From the NCBI GenBank assembly GCA_001698425.1, contig MBRE01000017.1, positions 62,154-126,153 of the forward strand: 64,000 bases of DNA, given 5' to 3'. The position numbers and the translations under genes were made by a program. Numbering within the stretch: the stretch's first letter is position 1; each line of letters starts with the position of its first letter. This document shows positions 46,501-55,282 of the stretch, one piece after another. The notes beneath the pieces are model-generated. The model was not told the DNA's origin. It worked only from the letters and a program-made list of their open reading frames with translations, and searched no databases. This stretch comes from Oscillatoriales cyanobacterium USR001 (GTDB lineage Bacteria > Cyanobacteriota > Cyanobacteriia > Cyanobacteriales > Microcoleaceae).

Positions 46501-49473
46501 TTAATGTACAGGAATCTCAATGATAAACTCAGTACCTTGACCTGGTTGAGAAACACACCTGATTTTACCCTTGTGTTTTTCTACGATAATTTGGTAACTA
46601 ATTGACAATCCTAATCCTGTGCCTTGGCCGACTGGCTTAGTGGTAAAAAAGGGGTTAAATACCTGAGAAACTAACTCTGGTGGGATACCAGTACCATTAT
46701 CTTTAATAGAAATAACTACAGTTTCAGTTCCCATCGCTTCAGTAGAAATCTGAATATAAAATGGTGACTGATTAGAATTAAAAAACATTGAGGAGTCAGT
46801 TAAATTGTCTGGCTCTGCTGTTTTCTTGTTTCTGCTACCTATATCCTTAATTCCGATTTCTAAAGCATCAACTGCATTGCTGATGATATTCATAAATACC
46901 TGATTTAGCAAGCCAGCATAGCACTCAACTAATGGCAAATTTCCATAATCTTTAATCAACTCAATTGCAGGGCGTTCGGGTTTTGCTTTCAGGCGGTGCT
47001 GCAAAATTACTAGGGTACTTTCTATGCCTTCGTGAATATCTACAGCTTTTTTTTCTGCTTGATCTAAGCGAGAAAAGTTGCGTAAAGATAGCACTAATTG
47101 ACGAATACGTTCGGCTCCCATTTTCATGGAATCTAGGATTTTTGGCAAATCTTCGGCAATAAAGTCTAAATCAATTTCTTCGGCACAATTTATAATTTCT
47201 TCATCGGGTTCTAGTTTTTTTTGCTGATAAAGTTTTAGCAATTTCATCAAATCTGTGCTGTATTCAGTAACGTGAGAAATATTGCCATAGATAAAATTAA
47301 CTGGGTTGTTAATTTCGTGGGCTACTCCTGCAACTAATTGGCCAAGTCCAGACATTTTTTCAGTTTGAATTAATTGAGCTTGAGTTTGCCGCAATTCGCC
47401 GATTGTTTTACCTAATTGTTCGGCTTTAATCTGTTCTGCGATCGCGGCTGCTTGACTTGCTTGATAGAGTTCTGCTTGCTGAATTGCGATCGCGGCTTGG
47501 TGAGCCAATTGTTGTAGTAAATTCCTTTCTGAATCCTGCCAAACCCTTACTCCTGCACACTCATGGGCAATCAATAAACCCCACAGCAAAACATCTGTTG
47601 CAATCGGGACAATTAAACTTGCTCTCACCTGAAGACTTTCCAAAAACTCTCGATGACAAGGAGTTAAATCCTGTTGATAAATATCATTAATTGCTTGTAC
47701 TCTGCCTTGTCGATAAAGGCAGGCTGATTCCTCTGGAAAACAATTTGTCGGCGCTTTCATACCTAAAATTGAACTCCGCAAGTTGCCTTTTGTCACTCTC
47801 AAAGGGGCAAGTTCTTCTACTACAACCTCACCCTGTTTATCTTCAATAAATTGGTAAATTACTACTCGATCGGTATTAAGTAAAGTTTGTACTTCTCGGA
47901 CAATTGTTTGCAAAATTATTTTTAAATCCAAGGTACTTCGGAGTTGATCGGTTACGCGCCCTAATACTTTAGCAAATTCTAAAGACTGCTGTAACTGGAC
48001 TGTTCTCTCTTGAACTTGGCGCTCTAAATTAGCATTAAGATTTTGGACTTCTTTATAAAGTACATATTGATAAATTGCCATTGAAAATTGCTGACTTATA
48101 GCTTTTGCTTGATCTATCTCATCATTAGTCCAGTCGCGAGATTGACCTTTTTTTGTTTCTCGCCATACTTCAAAAGATTGTCTGGGTAGCTGTTGTTTGG
48201 CATCGCTTTCAAAGCGACCTGCCCACAATCTTTCGGTTTCAATTTCATTACGAAAAATAGTTAAACAACCAAGTAACTGTTGTCGATAATAAAGAGGTAT
48301 TACCAATAAACCCCGAATTTTAGTACCTCGAAAAGCTGAAACTAAGACTCTAAATAAAGGTTCTTTATATAAGTCTGAAATCTTCCAAATTGGTAATTGA
48401 TAATCAGCACTTATTAAGCGAGAAATTTCCTTGATCTGATTGAAACCTGATTTTAACCATTCTTGCCATAAAGGATGCTCTTCGATCGCCCTATTTTCTT
48501 TCAATTCTAAATTTGGTTGTTCCCCACAGGAAAATATTTCAAAGCTAGAATAAAGTCGGTTATTTTTAAATTCTATTCTGTCTGATTCTGCCTCTTTTCT
48601 TGAAATATTTTCATTCTTAATCGTGGGATTTTTGCTCTTGATATAGATTCTGCCACCAGTACCTTGAAGAACATTTACGGTTACTTCTAAGGCAGCTTGT
48701 AATTGAATGGTTGGGAGATCGTGCAACAGTGTGGAGACTTGATTAACTGTAGCTTCGCGTAGGGCGCGATCGCGGGTTTCCGTCAGAATATTAGAATGCG
48801 CGATCGCGATCGAAACTTGATCGACAACTAACTGTACAATCTGTAAGTCTGCTTCACTTATTTGTTTCGCTTCAGAATGGTGAGAAACTAACAATCCCCA
48901 CAATTCAACCTGAGATTTAAAAGTTGCGTTAAAAGTTGATTTAGATAATTCGGAATTATCTAAATATTCTGTGAAATCCTGATTTCTTTTCTCCAGCAAA
49001 ATCGGCACTACCAAAGAAGATTGTACTCCCATTGCTTTCAGATAGCTAATATGGCAAGGATCTACGGATTTATATTCAATTTCTTCCTTCGTTACTCGCC
49101 CCTCTATCTCCTCAAAATTTAGGTGACTAACACCAATCAACCCGGAAGCAACATCAACAATTGTCCGCTGGCGTAATTTAACGTACATCTCGCGAGACTT
49201 TACCGGAATATCATCGGCGGGAAAATTTAGGCTTTTGAGAGATGGGAGGCGATTTTTATTAATAGATTCGGCAATGACTTCGCCACTACTATCGCTATTA
49301 AAGCGATAGATCATAATTCTATCTGTCTCTAAAAACTCTCGTATTTCCTCTACGGTACAGTTTAATATTTCTGACAATTTTAGAGATTGGCGGATGCGTT
49401 TTACGATCCGGCGTAGCAAAACTTCCCTATCTAGTCTCTGCTGTAATTCTTGCGTGTTTTCTACCAGATTCAT
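46501..49473 (-). CDS. Multi-GAF sensor histidine kinase, cyanobacteriochrome-like
   Basis: A 990-residue soluble kinase. GAF1 (about 30-230) has a phytochrome-like NFPADDIP and the Cys140-His141 pair in VDPCHISYLKAMGV. GAF2 (about 245-470) is divergent and lacks these. GAF3 (about 505-670) is strongly cyanobacteriochrome-like: NCF (Cys578), YRQGRVQAINDIY, Cys606-His607 in LTPCHREFLE, then LWGLLIAHECA. HisKA follows with His719 ([12 protein letters not shown]), then HATPase ([10 protein letters not shown]). Such kinases may sense light by a bilin bound at the Cys before His; binding is inferred. Start ATG 49473. Confidence 0.88.
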   Translation of the reverse strand: MNLVENTQELQQRLDREVLLRRIVKRIRQSLKLSEILNCTVEEIREFLETDRIMIYRFNSDSSGEVIAESINKNRLPSLKSLNFPADDIPVKSREMYVKLRQRTIVDVASGLIGVSHLNFEEIEGRVTKEEIEYKSVDPCHISYLKAMGVQSSLVVPILLEKRNQDFTEYLDNSELSKSTFNATFKSQVELWGLLVSHHSEAKQISEADLQIVQLVVDQVSIAIAHSNILTETRDRALREATVNQVSTLLHDLPTIQLQAALEVTVNVLQGTGGRIYIKSKNPTIKNENISRKEAESDRIEFKNNRLYSSFEIFSCGEQPNLELKENRAIEEHPLWQEWLKSGFNQIKEISRLISADYQLPIWKISDLYKEPLFRVLVSAFRGTKIRGLLVIPLYYRQQLLGCLTIFRNEIETERLWAGRFESDAKQQLPRQSFEVWRETKKGQSRDWTNDEIDQAKAISQQFSMAIYQYVLYKEVQNLNANLERQVQERTVQLQQSLEFAKVLGRVTDQLRSTLDLKIILQTIVREVQTLLNTDRVVIYQFIEDKQGEVVVEELAPLRVTKGNLRSSILGMKAPTNCFPEESACLYRQGRVQAINDIYQQDLTPCHREFLESLQVRASLIVPIATDVLLWGLLIAHECAGVRVWQDSERNLLQQLAHQAAIAIQQAELYQASQAAAIAEQIKAEQLGKTIGELRQTQAQLIQTEKMSGLGQLVAGVAHEINNPVNFIYGNISHVTEYSTDLMKLLKLYQQKKLEPDEEIINCAEEIDLDFIAEDLPKILDSMKMGAERIRQLVLSLRNFSRLDQAEKKAVDIHEGIESTLVILQHRLKAKPERPAIELIKDYGNLPLVECYAGLLNQVFMNIISNAVDALEIGIKDIGSRNKKTAEPDNLTDSSMFFNSNQSPFYIQISTEAMGTETVVISIKDNGTGIPPELVSQVFNPFFTTKPVGQGTGLGLSISYQIIVEKHKGKIRCVSQPGQGTEFIIEIPVH

Positions 49474-49825
49474 AAAACTCCTTTTCCAGCATTACCTATC
49501 ACTTTTACAGATCGAATACATCATCTTTAAGCTTACACCCAATTTTTTATTAACCGAGCTAATCTACTGATGAATAATTATTATTTAATCACAATTTAAA
49601 GCTGTTTGCGATTAACCATTGCCGTTTTCTGTTGATCCCAGTTCATAAAAGGATGAGTTTCTCAGTAAACTCTCGATCTTAATTATCTTATCTATTTTAA
49701 TATATCGGGATCTTTTCTAAGAGTAAAACTGAAATTGTATACAAACTTAATAATTGTTTAGATAAATTTATACAATCTTTGATATCATCGATATAATGAG
49801 GTCAAAGCACAACTAAACTGCGGTG

Positions 49826-49969
49826 TTTCCCAAGGAAACGATCGCGTTACTGGTGGTGCTGGATTGGGGGTTGGCGATAGCCTGCGCGATCGCGATCGCG
49901 CATCGTGGTAGTCTGACTGTACAAAGCGAATTGGGTAAGGGCAGCACTTTCACCCTGCTATTGACCTAA
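49826..49969 (+). pseudogene. Remnant of a histidine kinase C-terminus, joined to an argD-end fragment
   Basis: The frame TGGAGLG is followed, after removal of one G from the run 49866-49870, by LAIACAIAIAHRGSL and then SELGKGSTFTLLLT, ending at TAA 49967. This is the G2 box and last strand of a HATPase domain. The first 23 bases (49826-49848) are identical to 51093-51115, the 3' end of argD. So the piece is a mosaic remnant, not a gene. Confidence 0.8.
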
Positions 49970-50191
49970 AGCATTTTGAAAGTCATTCATTGGCGAAGGA
50001 TTAATAAAACTTTTGATTTCAACAACAATTCTACGTTCTTGCCGATCGGCCAATAAGGTCTTTTCTGCCAATAAATCAGCATAAAGATTATCACCTTCAT
50101 ATTCAATGGTATAAGGATCGGCTATAATCGTCCAGCCATCCTTAATTAAAGCATTTTTAACCGCCTCATGGTAAACATCTTTTGCCGGCAT
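49958..50191 (-). pseudogene. Truncated xisH paralogue
   Basis: 77 residues of an XisH protein from ATG 50191: MPAKDVYHEAVKNALIKDGW, then VVEIKSFINPSPM, stopping at NALGQ. The intact xisH at 50594-51010 continues from the same place with YLIYK and about 60 more residues, including the rest of the fold. The 5' flank (CCGGCATTTCCCTCCTTGT) also matches the intact copy. It ends inside an 11-bp stretch shared with the kinase remnant. Probably inactive. Confidence 0.85.
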
Positions 50192-50264
50192 TTCCCTCCT
50201 TGTAATTGAATAGATGGGTATTACCCACCCTTATTTATGTCCACCTACTTATCTGATTAAGTAA

Positions 50265-50606
50265 TTATGCGATCGCAAACTCAGTCAATTTACGAGTTTC
50301 AGGATCGTGGAAAGCTAACACAATATCCTCTTTTGGTACACCTTCCCTTAATAACTCAGTAGCAATACCTTCCTCAGTCCAATCTTCCTCAATGTAAATT
50401 TTATCATTTTTAATGCGAACATAAACAGAAATTGCCTTAACTCGTCTATCATTTTTCCAGCCAATATTAAACCAAAGATATTGACTTCTTTGATCGTCAA
50501 ACATTAATACTTCCTCTATATCAGGATCGGGTACTTGTGCTGATATTATTTCATATTCAGTTAGAATTTGTTTGATTACATTTTGATAATGAATTAGCTT
50601 GTCCAT
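50265..50606 (-). CDS. xisI: XisI family protein
   Basis: A 113-residue XisI: YQNVIKQILTEYEI, then DDQRSQYLWFNIGWKNDRR, KIYIEEDWTEEGIA and GVPKEDIVLAF. It overlaps the intact xisH by 13 bases on the minus strand. Well preserved compared with the other XisI of the window. Function unproven; partner of XisH. Confidence 0.9.
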   Translation of the reverse strand: MDKLIHYQNVIKQILTEYEIISAQVPDPDIEEVLMFDDQRSQYLWFNIGWKNDRRVKAISVYVRIKNDKIYIEEDWTEEGIATELLREGVPKEDIVLAFHDPETRKLTEFAIA

Positions 50607-51010
50607 TTGATAACCTCCTCTTTGGTAATATCAACAAATAATAGTAAAACTTGATATTTTTGTAAAATTAATTTGATCGCAACTTGTGTAAAAAACTTTT
50701 CATAAATCTTTTTGCCAACTGCTAAATAAATTTTATGGTCAGGATGGGTAATAGAAAGAAATGTTTTATAAATTAGATATTGACCTAACGCTGTTTCAAA
50801 TTCACGCATCGGAGAACGACTTAAAAAACTTTTAATTTCCAGCACTATTTTTTGTCCTTCTCTGGTAGCGGCAATTGTTTTTTCACCAGCTAAATCAGCA
50901 ACTAATTTAACTTCTTCATATTTGATTGGATAAGGATCAAAAGTAATCGTCCAACCATCCTTAATTAAAGCATTTTTCACTGCATCATGGTAAGTATCCT
51001 TTGCCGGCAT
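50594..51010 (-). CDS. xisH: XisH family protein
   Basis: A 138-residue XisH with all family signatures: KNALIKDGWTITFDPYPI, KLVADLAGEKTI, VLEIKSFLSRSPM (the E-x-K of the nuclease-like fold), GQYLIYKTFL. It forms a coupled pair with the xisI that follows. A tandem partial copy lies downstream at 49958. ATG 51010 is preceded by GGAGGAC ribosome-binding sequence. Confidence 0.9.
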   Translation of the reverse strand: MPAKDTYHDAVKNALIKDGWTITFDPYPIKYEEVKLVADLAGEKTIAATREGQKIVLEIKSFLSRSPMREFETALGQYLIYKTFLSITHPDHKIYLAVGKKIYEKFFTQVAIKLILQKYQVLLLFVDITKEEVIKWTS

Positions 51011-51088
51011 TGTCCTCCTTGTAATTGAATAGGTGGGGATTGCCCACCTACAATTATACTAAACTAAAGCATCTCTAACTTAGGCATC

Positions 51089-52357
51089 TCAATTTCCCAA
51101 GGAAACGATCGCGTTTTCTACTGCTGCTAAAGCTCGATCTACCTCTGCTGCTGTGACAATTAAAGGTGGAACAAATCGAACTACTTTTGGTCCAGCAGCT
51201 ACTAATAGTAAACCTTGCGCGATCGCCGCTTTGACTAACTCGATCGAAGTTAGCTCAACCTCAGCTTTCAACTCCATACCATTAATTAAACCCCAGCCGC
51301 GTACTTCCGCGATCGAGTGAGGATATTTGGATGCGATCGCGCGTAACCCCGATCTCAACTGTTCGCCCCGTTGCTGCACATTCGCCAAAATCCCTTCTGC
51401 TTCTATGGTTTGGCAAACTGACAAAGCCACAGCACACACAAAAGGATTACCGCCAAAAGTGCTCGCATGGCTACCAGGCTCAAACACATCGCAGAAAGAT
51501 TTGCACAACATCGCACCGATAGGAATACCACCACCTAAACCTTTGGCAGAGGTAAAAATATCTGGTTCAATGCCTAAATTCTCATAACCCCACATTTTAC
51601 CAGTACGGGCCATTCCCACCTGAACCTCATCGAGAATTAGCAGAATGCCTTTCTCATTGCAAATTTCCCGTACCCGTTGGAAATAGGCGATTTCTCCGGG
51701 GCGCACTCCGCCTTCCCCTTGCAAAGCTTCTAGCATGATCGCCGCAACTTGGCGCTCATTGGCATCTAGTTCTGCGATCGCGCTTTCCAAGTCCTCAATA
51801 TCGTTATAATTCACATAGTAAAATCCCGGCATCATCGGGCTGAAACCCTTATGATACTTAGGTTGTCCCGTTGCCGTCACCGTTGCCAAGGTACGACCGT
51901 GAAAGCTGGCGTGAGCAGTTAAAATGATGGGATTAGCAATATTTAACTTTTCGTGGGCATACTTCCGGGCCAGCTTAATCGCCCCCTCATTCGCCTCTGC
52001 ACCAGAGTTACAAAAGAAGGCTCTGTCAGCGCAAGAATGCTCTGTCAGCCACTTTGCCAACTCGCCCTGTACGGGGATGTAATAGAGGTTAGAAACGTGG
52101 TGTAGCGTTTGAATTTGGCGGGTAACAGTTTCAATTAGCACTGGATGGGCGTGGCCCAAAGTGCAAGTCGCAATTCCCGCGACGAAATCCAAATATTCTC
52201 GTCCCTCAGTATCCCACACGCGGGAACCTTGACCGCGATCGAGGGCGATCGGGAAACGTCCATAGGTAGTCATCACGTAGCGATCGAAGCTATCGTAACT
52301 GAATGGGTGGGACTCTGTTTGTAGAAAAGGCTCTTTTACTAAGGTTTCTGGACTCAC
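51089..52357 (-). CDS. argD: Acetylornithine aminotransferase
   Basis: A 422-residue class III PLP aminotransferase of arginine biosynthesis. Signatures: FVAGIATCTLGHAHPVL, FFCNSGAEANEGAIK, the cofactor Asp in LLILDEVQVGMARTG and the Schiff-base Lys in TSAKGLGGGIPIGA. Start GTG 52357 has AGGAGCG 9 bases upstream. Succinyl-ornithine or GABA transaminases are alternatives, but the single ArgD-type gene is the usual call. It is divergent from the Rubisco activase gene. Confidence 0.93.
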   Translation of the reverse strand: MSPETLVKEPFLQTESHPFSYDSFDRYVMTTYGRFPIALDRGQGSRVWDTEGREYLDFVAGIATCTLGHAHPVLIETVTRQIQTLHHVSNLYYIPVQGELAKWLTEHSCADRAFFCNSGAEANEGAIKLARKYAHEKLNIANPIILTAHASFHGRTLATVTATGQPKYHKGFSPMMPGFYYVNYNDIEDLESAIAELDANERQVAAIMLEALQGEGGVRPGEIAYFQRVREICNEKGILLILDEVQVGMARTGKMWGYENLGIEPDIFTSAKGLGGGIPIGAMLCKSFCDVFEPGSHASTFGGNPFVCAVALSVCQTIEAEGILANVQQRGEQLRSGLRAIASKYPHSIAEVRGWGLINGMELKAEVELTSIELVKAAIAQGLLLVAAGPKVVRFVPPLIVTAAEVDRALAAVENAIVSLGN

Positions 52358-52540
52358 TAATCGCTCCTAAATTATATAGAAATCTTTTGGGGTGGGCAAA
52401 AATACGATTTGCGTATTGTATCAAATTTTTCTGGATTAGATTTAAGCTCGTGTCGCTTTTGTCATAAAATACTAACATCAAGATCGATACTACGCGATCG
52501 CTAAATTGTTAAACCAATTGTTAAACCAATTCTTACACCG

Positions 52541-53818
52541 ATGAGTTATTACATTTCACCCTCTTTTCTTGATAAAGTAGCCATTCACATCACCAAAAAC
52601 TTTTTAGATTTACCAGGAGTTCGAGTTCCCCTAATTTTAGGAATTCATGGTCGCAAAGGGGAAGGCAAAACTTTTCAATGTGAATTAGCCTTTGAACGTC
52701 TGGGTTTTGAACCTGTAACGATATCGGGGGGAGAATTGGAAAGTCCCGATGCGGGAGATCCGGCGCGATTGATTCGTTTGCGCTACCGAGAAGCGGCCGA
52801 ACAAATTCGGGTTCGCGGTGAAATGTGTGCCATATTTATTAATGATTTGGATGCCGGGGCTGGCAGGTTTGATAGCACAACTCAGTATACTGTAAATACG
52901 CAGTTAGTTAATGCTACTTTGATGAATATTGCTGATAATCCAACTAACGTACAATTGCCGGGAAGTTATGATGCTACGCCCCTACATAGAGTGCCAATTA
53001 TTGTAACGGGAAATGACTTTGCTACCCTGTACGCGCCATTAATTCGAGATGGAAGAATGGAGAAATTTTACTGGGAACCCAATCGCGATGATAAGATTGG
53101 TATTGTCAGCGGTATTTTTGAGGCGGATGGGATGCCGCAAAGTGAGATTGCCGAATTTGTCGATGCTTTTCCTGACCAGGCGATCGACTTTTTTAGTGCT
53201 TTGCGATCGCGCATTTATGACGAACAAATCCGTGACTTTATTCATAGCATAGGCATTGAGAAAGTTTCTAAGCGTTTGGTGAATAGTGTCGAAGCCGCGC
53301 CGCATTTTCCTAAGCCTAATTTTAGTCTATCTCGCCTTGTAGAAATTGGGCGATCGATGGTGGGTCAGCAATCGAGAGTTCAGGAACTACGACTGGTAGA
53401 AGAATACAATCAAAATCGCTTATTTGGCGTTCAAAAGTCTGGGGAGGTTTCCTCTAATTCGCAGCCGCAAACTCAGCCGAAAAATGAGGAAGGTAAATAT
53501 TATAAAGCTTACGTGGGAAATGGTGGTAACGGTGGTAATAGGAAAAATTCTCAGATTAGTTCTGATGTGCAAGAACAGGTGCAGCAACTTTTAGCCCAAG
53601 GCTGTAAAATTGGGGTAGAATATGCAGATAGCCGGAGGTTTAAAACTGGTTCCTGGCAAAGTTGTGCTACCATTCAAAGTAATGGGGAAAAAGAGGTAAT
53701 TGCCGCTTTAGCAAATTGTTTAGCTGAACATAGTGGGGAATATGTACGGTTAATTGGGATCGATCCAAAGGCTAAACGGCGAGTGATTGAGACGATTATT
53801 CAGCGACCAAATAGTTGA
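52541..53818 (+). CDS. rca: Rubisco activase with C-terminal small-subunit-like domain
   Basis: A 425-residue protein. The N-terminal AAA+ module has Walker [13 protein letters not shown] (about 34-45), Walker B-type [11 protein letters not shown], and [36 protein letters not shown] as in plant and cyanobacterial Rubisco activases. A Gln/Asn/Gly-rich linker (about 300-339) leads to an SSUL domain (340-425), similar to the CcmM repeats that bind Rubisco. So it should remodel inhibited Rubisco and be recruited to carboxysomes. Two cysteines (355, 375) could form a redox pair as in CcmM SSUL1; that is inference. Start ATG 52541. Confidence 0.94.
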   Translation: MSYYISPSFLDKVAIHITKNFLDLPGVRVPLILGIHGRKGEGKTFQCELAFERLGFEPVTISGGELESPDAGDPARLIRLRYREAAEQIRVRGEMCAIFINDLDAGAGRFDSTTQYTVNTQLVNATLMNIADNPTNVQLPGSYDATPLHRVPIIVTGNDFATLYAPLIRDGRMEKFYWEPNRDDKIGIVSGIFEADGMPQSEIAEFVDAFPDQAIDFFSALRSRIYDEQIRDFIHSIGIEKVSKRLVNSVEAAPHFPKPNFSLSRLVEIGRSMVGQQSRVQELRLVEEYNQNRLFGVQKSGEVSSNSQPQTQPKNEEGKYYKAYVGNGGNGGNRKNSQISSDVQEQVQQLLAQGCKIGVEYADSRRFKTGSWQSCATIQSNGEKEVIAALANCLAEHSGEYVRLIGIDPKAKRRVIETIIQRPNS

Positions 53819-53867
53819 CAGAAATTATCTAATTTACGTTTGATTCGTAATTGTAATAATAATTTCT

Positions 53868-53940
53868 GTAGGGGCGGGTTCGCCGATATATTTGATAAGA
53901 ATCGGCAAATTCTATAAACCCGCCCCGTCCCCGTCCCCAG
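53868..53940. repeat. Dispersed inverted repeat (GGGGCGGGTT type), copy 2
   Basis: TAGGGGCGGGTTCGCCGATA on the left and AAATTCTATAAACCCGCCCC on the right: the reverse complement of the element at 20211-20287. It occupies the spacer after rca; a CCCCGTCCCCGTCCCC run follows. Confidence 0.7.
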
Positions 53941-54026
53941 ATGCTTCTGACGTAACGCCGCCTAGAGAATAGCATTACAAATCGTAATCCGTAGTTAATT
54001 TTTAACTCTGAAAAGGAGTAGGAAAG

Positions 54027-54584
54027 ATGACAGTAACCAAACTGCGTTTATGGACTGTAGACGAGTATCATCAGATGATTGAGACAGGTATTCTCGATGA
54101 GGACGATCGTGTTGAATTATTGGAAGGTCAAATAATAGAAATGAGCCCTCAAATACCCATGACTGCGGCGACTACCCAACATAGTAGCAACTATCTCAGC
54201 AATCTATTAACTGGTTTAGCTTATATTCGGATGCAGCTACCTATTACTCTGCGTCCTAATTCTGAACCAGAACCAGATATCGCTGTTGTTCGCATAGTTT
54301 CTAATGAATATTGTGACCATCATCCAACAGCAGATGAAATTTTCTTAGTGGTGGAAATTGCTAATACAACTTTGGCAAAAGATCGTCGTCAAAAAGTTCG
54401 CGCTTATGCTAATGCTAACATACCTGAATACTGGATTCTGGACGTAAACGAGCGGCAAGTTTATGTGTTTCGGGAACCGGGTAATGACACTTATCAACAA
54501 GAAATTATATTGAATGAGGAGGCGATTTTTTCTATGGTGGCTTTTCCTGAAATTGCGGTTTCTGTTGGTGAGTTATTCCCTTAA
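54027..54584 (+). CDS. Uma2 family (PD-(D/E)XK) protein, copy A
   Basis: A 185-residue Uma2/DUF820 protein, a nuclease-fold family very abundant in cyanobacteria. Visible: LWTVDEYHQMIETGIL, RVELLEGQIIEMSPQ, PEPDIAVVRI (the Asp), VVEIANTTLAKDRRQK (E...K) and IPEYWILDVNERQVYVF. Function in cells is unknown. Ribosome-binding AGGAG 11 bases before ATG 54027. The next gene is a near-copy. Confidence 0.9.
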   Translation: MTVTKLRLWTVDEYHQMIETGILDEDDRVELLEGQIIEMSPQIPMTAATTQHSSNYLSNLLTGLAYIRMQLPITLRPNSEPEPDIAVVRIVSNEYCDHHPTADEIFLVVEIANTTLAKDRRQKVRAYANANIPEYWILDVNERQVYVFREPGNDTYQQEIILNEEAIFSMVAFPEIAVSVGELFP

Positions 54585-54653
54585 TAAGTAGAGTGGGCGT
54601 TGCTGGTTAATGATAGAGTTAATTTCCTTTAATCTTAATAAGGAGTAGAAAAG

Positions 54654-55211
54654 ATGACAGTAACTAAACTGCGTTTATGGACTGTAGACGAGTATCATCA
54701 AATGATTGAGACAGGTATTCTCAATGAGGACGATCGTGTTGAATTATTGGAAGGTCAAATAATAGAAATGAGCCCACAACTTCCCCCCCATACTGCTACT
54801 ACACACATTGCATCTGACTATCTAAGAAGTTTACTTGCGGGTAGAGTTACAATTCGGATTCAGTCACCTATTACTCTGCGTCCTAATTCTGAACCAGAAC
54901 CAGATATCGCTGTTGTTCGCATAGATTCCGATCGCTATTTTGACCATCACCCAACACCGGATGAAATTTTCTTAGTGATAGAAGTAGCAAATACCAGCTT
55001 GAGAAAAGATCGTCGTCAAAAAGTCCGCGCTTATGCTAATGCTAATATACCTGAATACTGGATTTTGGATGTCTATGAGCGGCAAGTTTATGTGTTTCGG
55101 AATCCGGGTAATGAAGGTTATCAAGAGGAAATTATTTTGAATGAGGAGGCGATTTTTTCAATGGTGGCTTTTCCTGAGATTGAGGTTTCTGTTGGTGAAT
55201 TATTTCCTTAA
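54654..55211 (+). CDS. Uma2 family (PD-(D/E)XK) protein, copy B
   Basis: 185 residues, tandem duplicate of copy A 69 bp downstream. The first 47 residues are almost identical (only Leu-Asp to Leu-Asn), residues about 48-75 differ strongly (LPPHTATTHIASDYLRSLL against IPMTAATTQHSSNYLSNLL), and the rest is about 85-90% identical. The nuclease-type residues are kept in both. The upstream region is also duplicated. Confidence 0.9.
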   Translation: MTVTKLRLWTVDEYHQMIETGILNEDDRVELLEGQIIEMSPQLPPHTATTHIASDYLRSLLAGRVTIRIQSPITLRPNSEPEPDIAVVRIDSDRYFDHHPTPDEIFLVIEVANTSLRKDRRQKVRAYANANIPEYWILDVYERQVYVFRNPGNEGYQEEIILNEEAIFSMVAFPEIEVSVGELFP

Positions 55212-55282
55212 TAGGTAAAGTAGGCGTTGCTGGTTAACGATATTTTTCCTCATCGGTAAAGATAATGGCATCGCCTACATTA

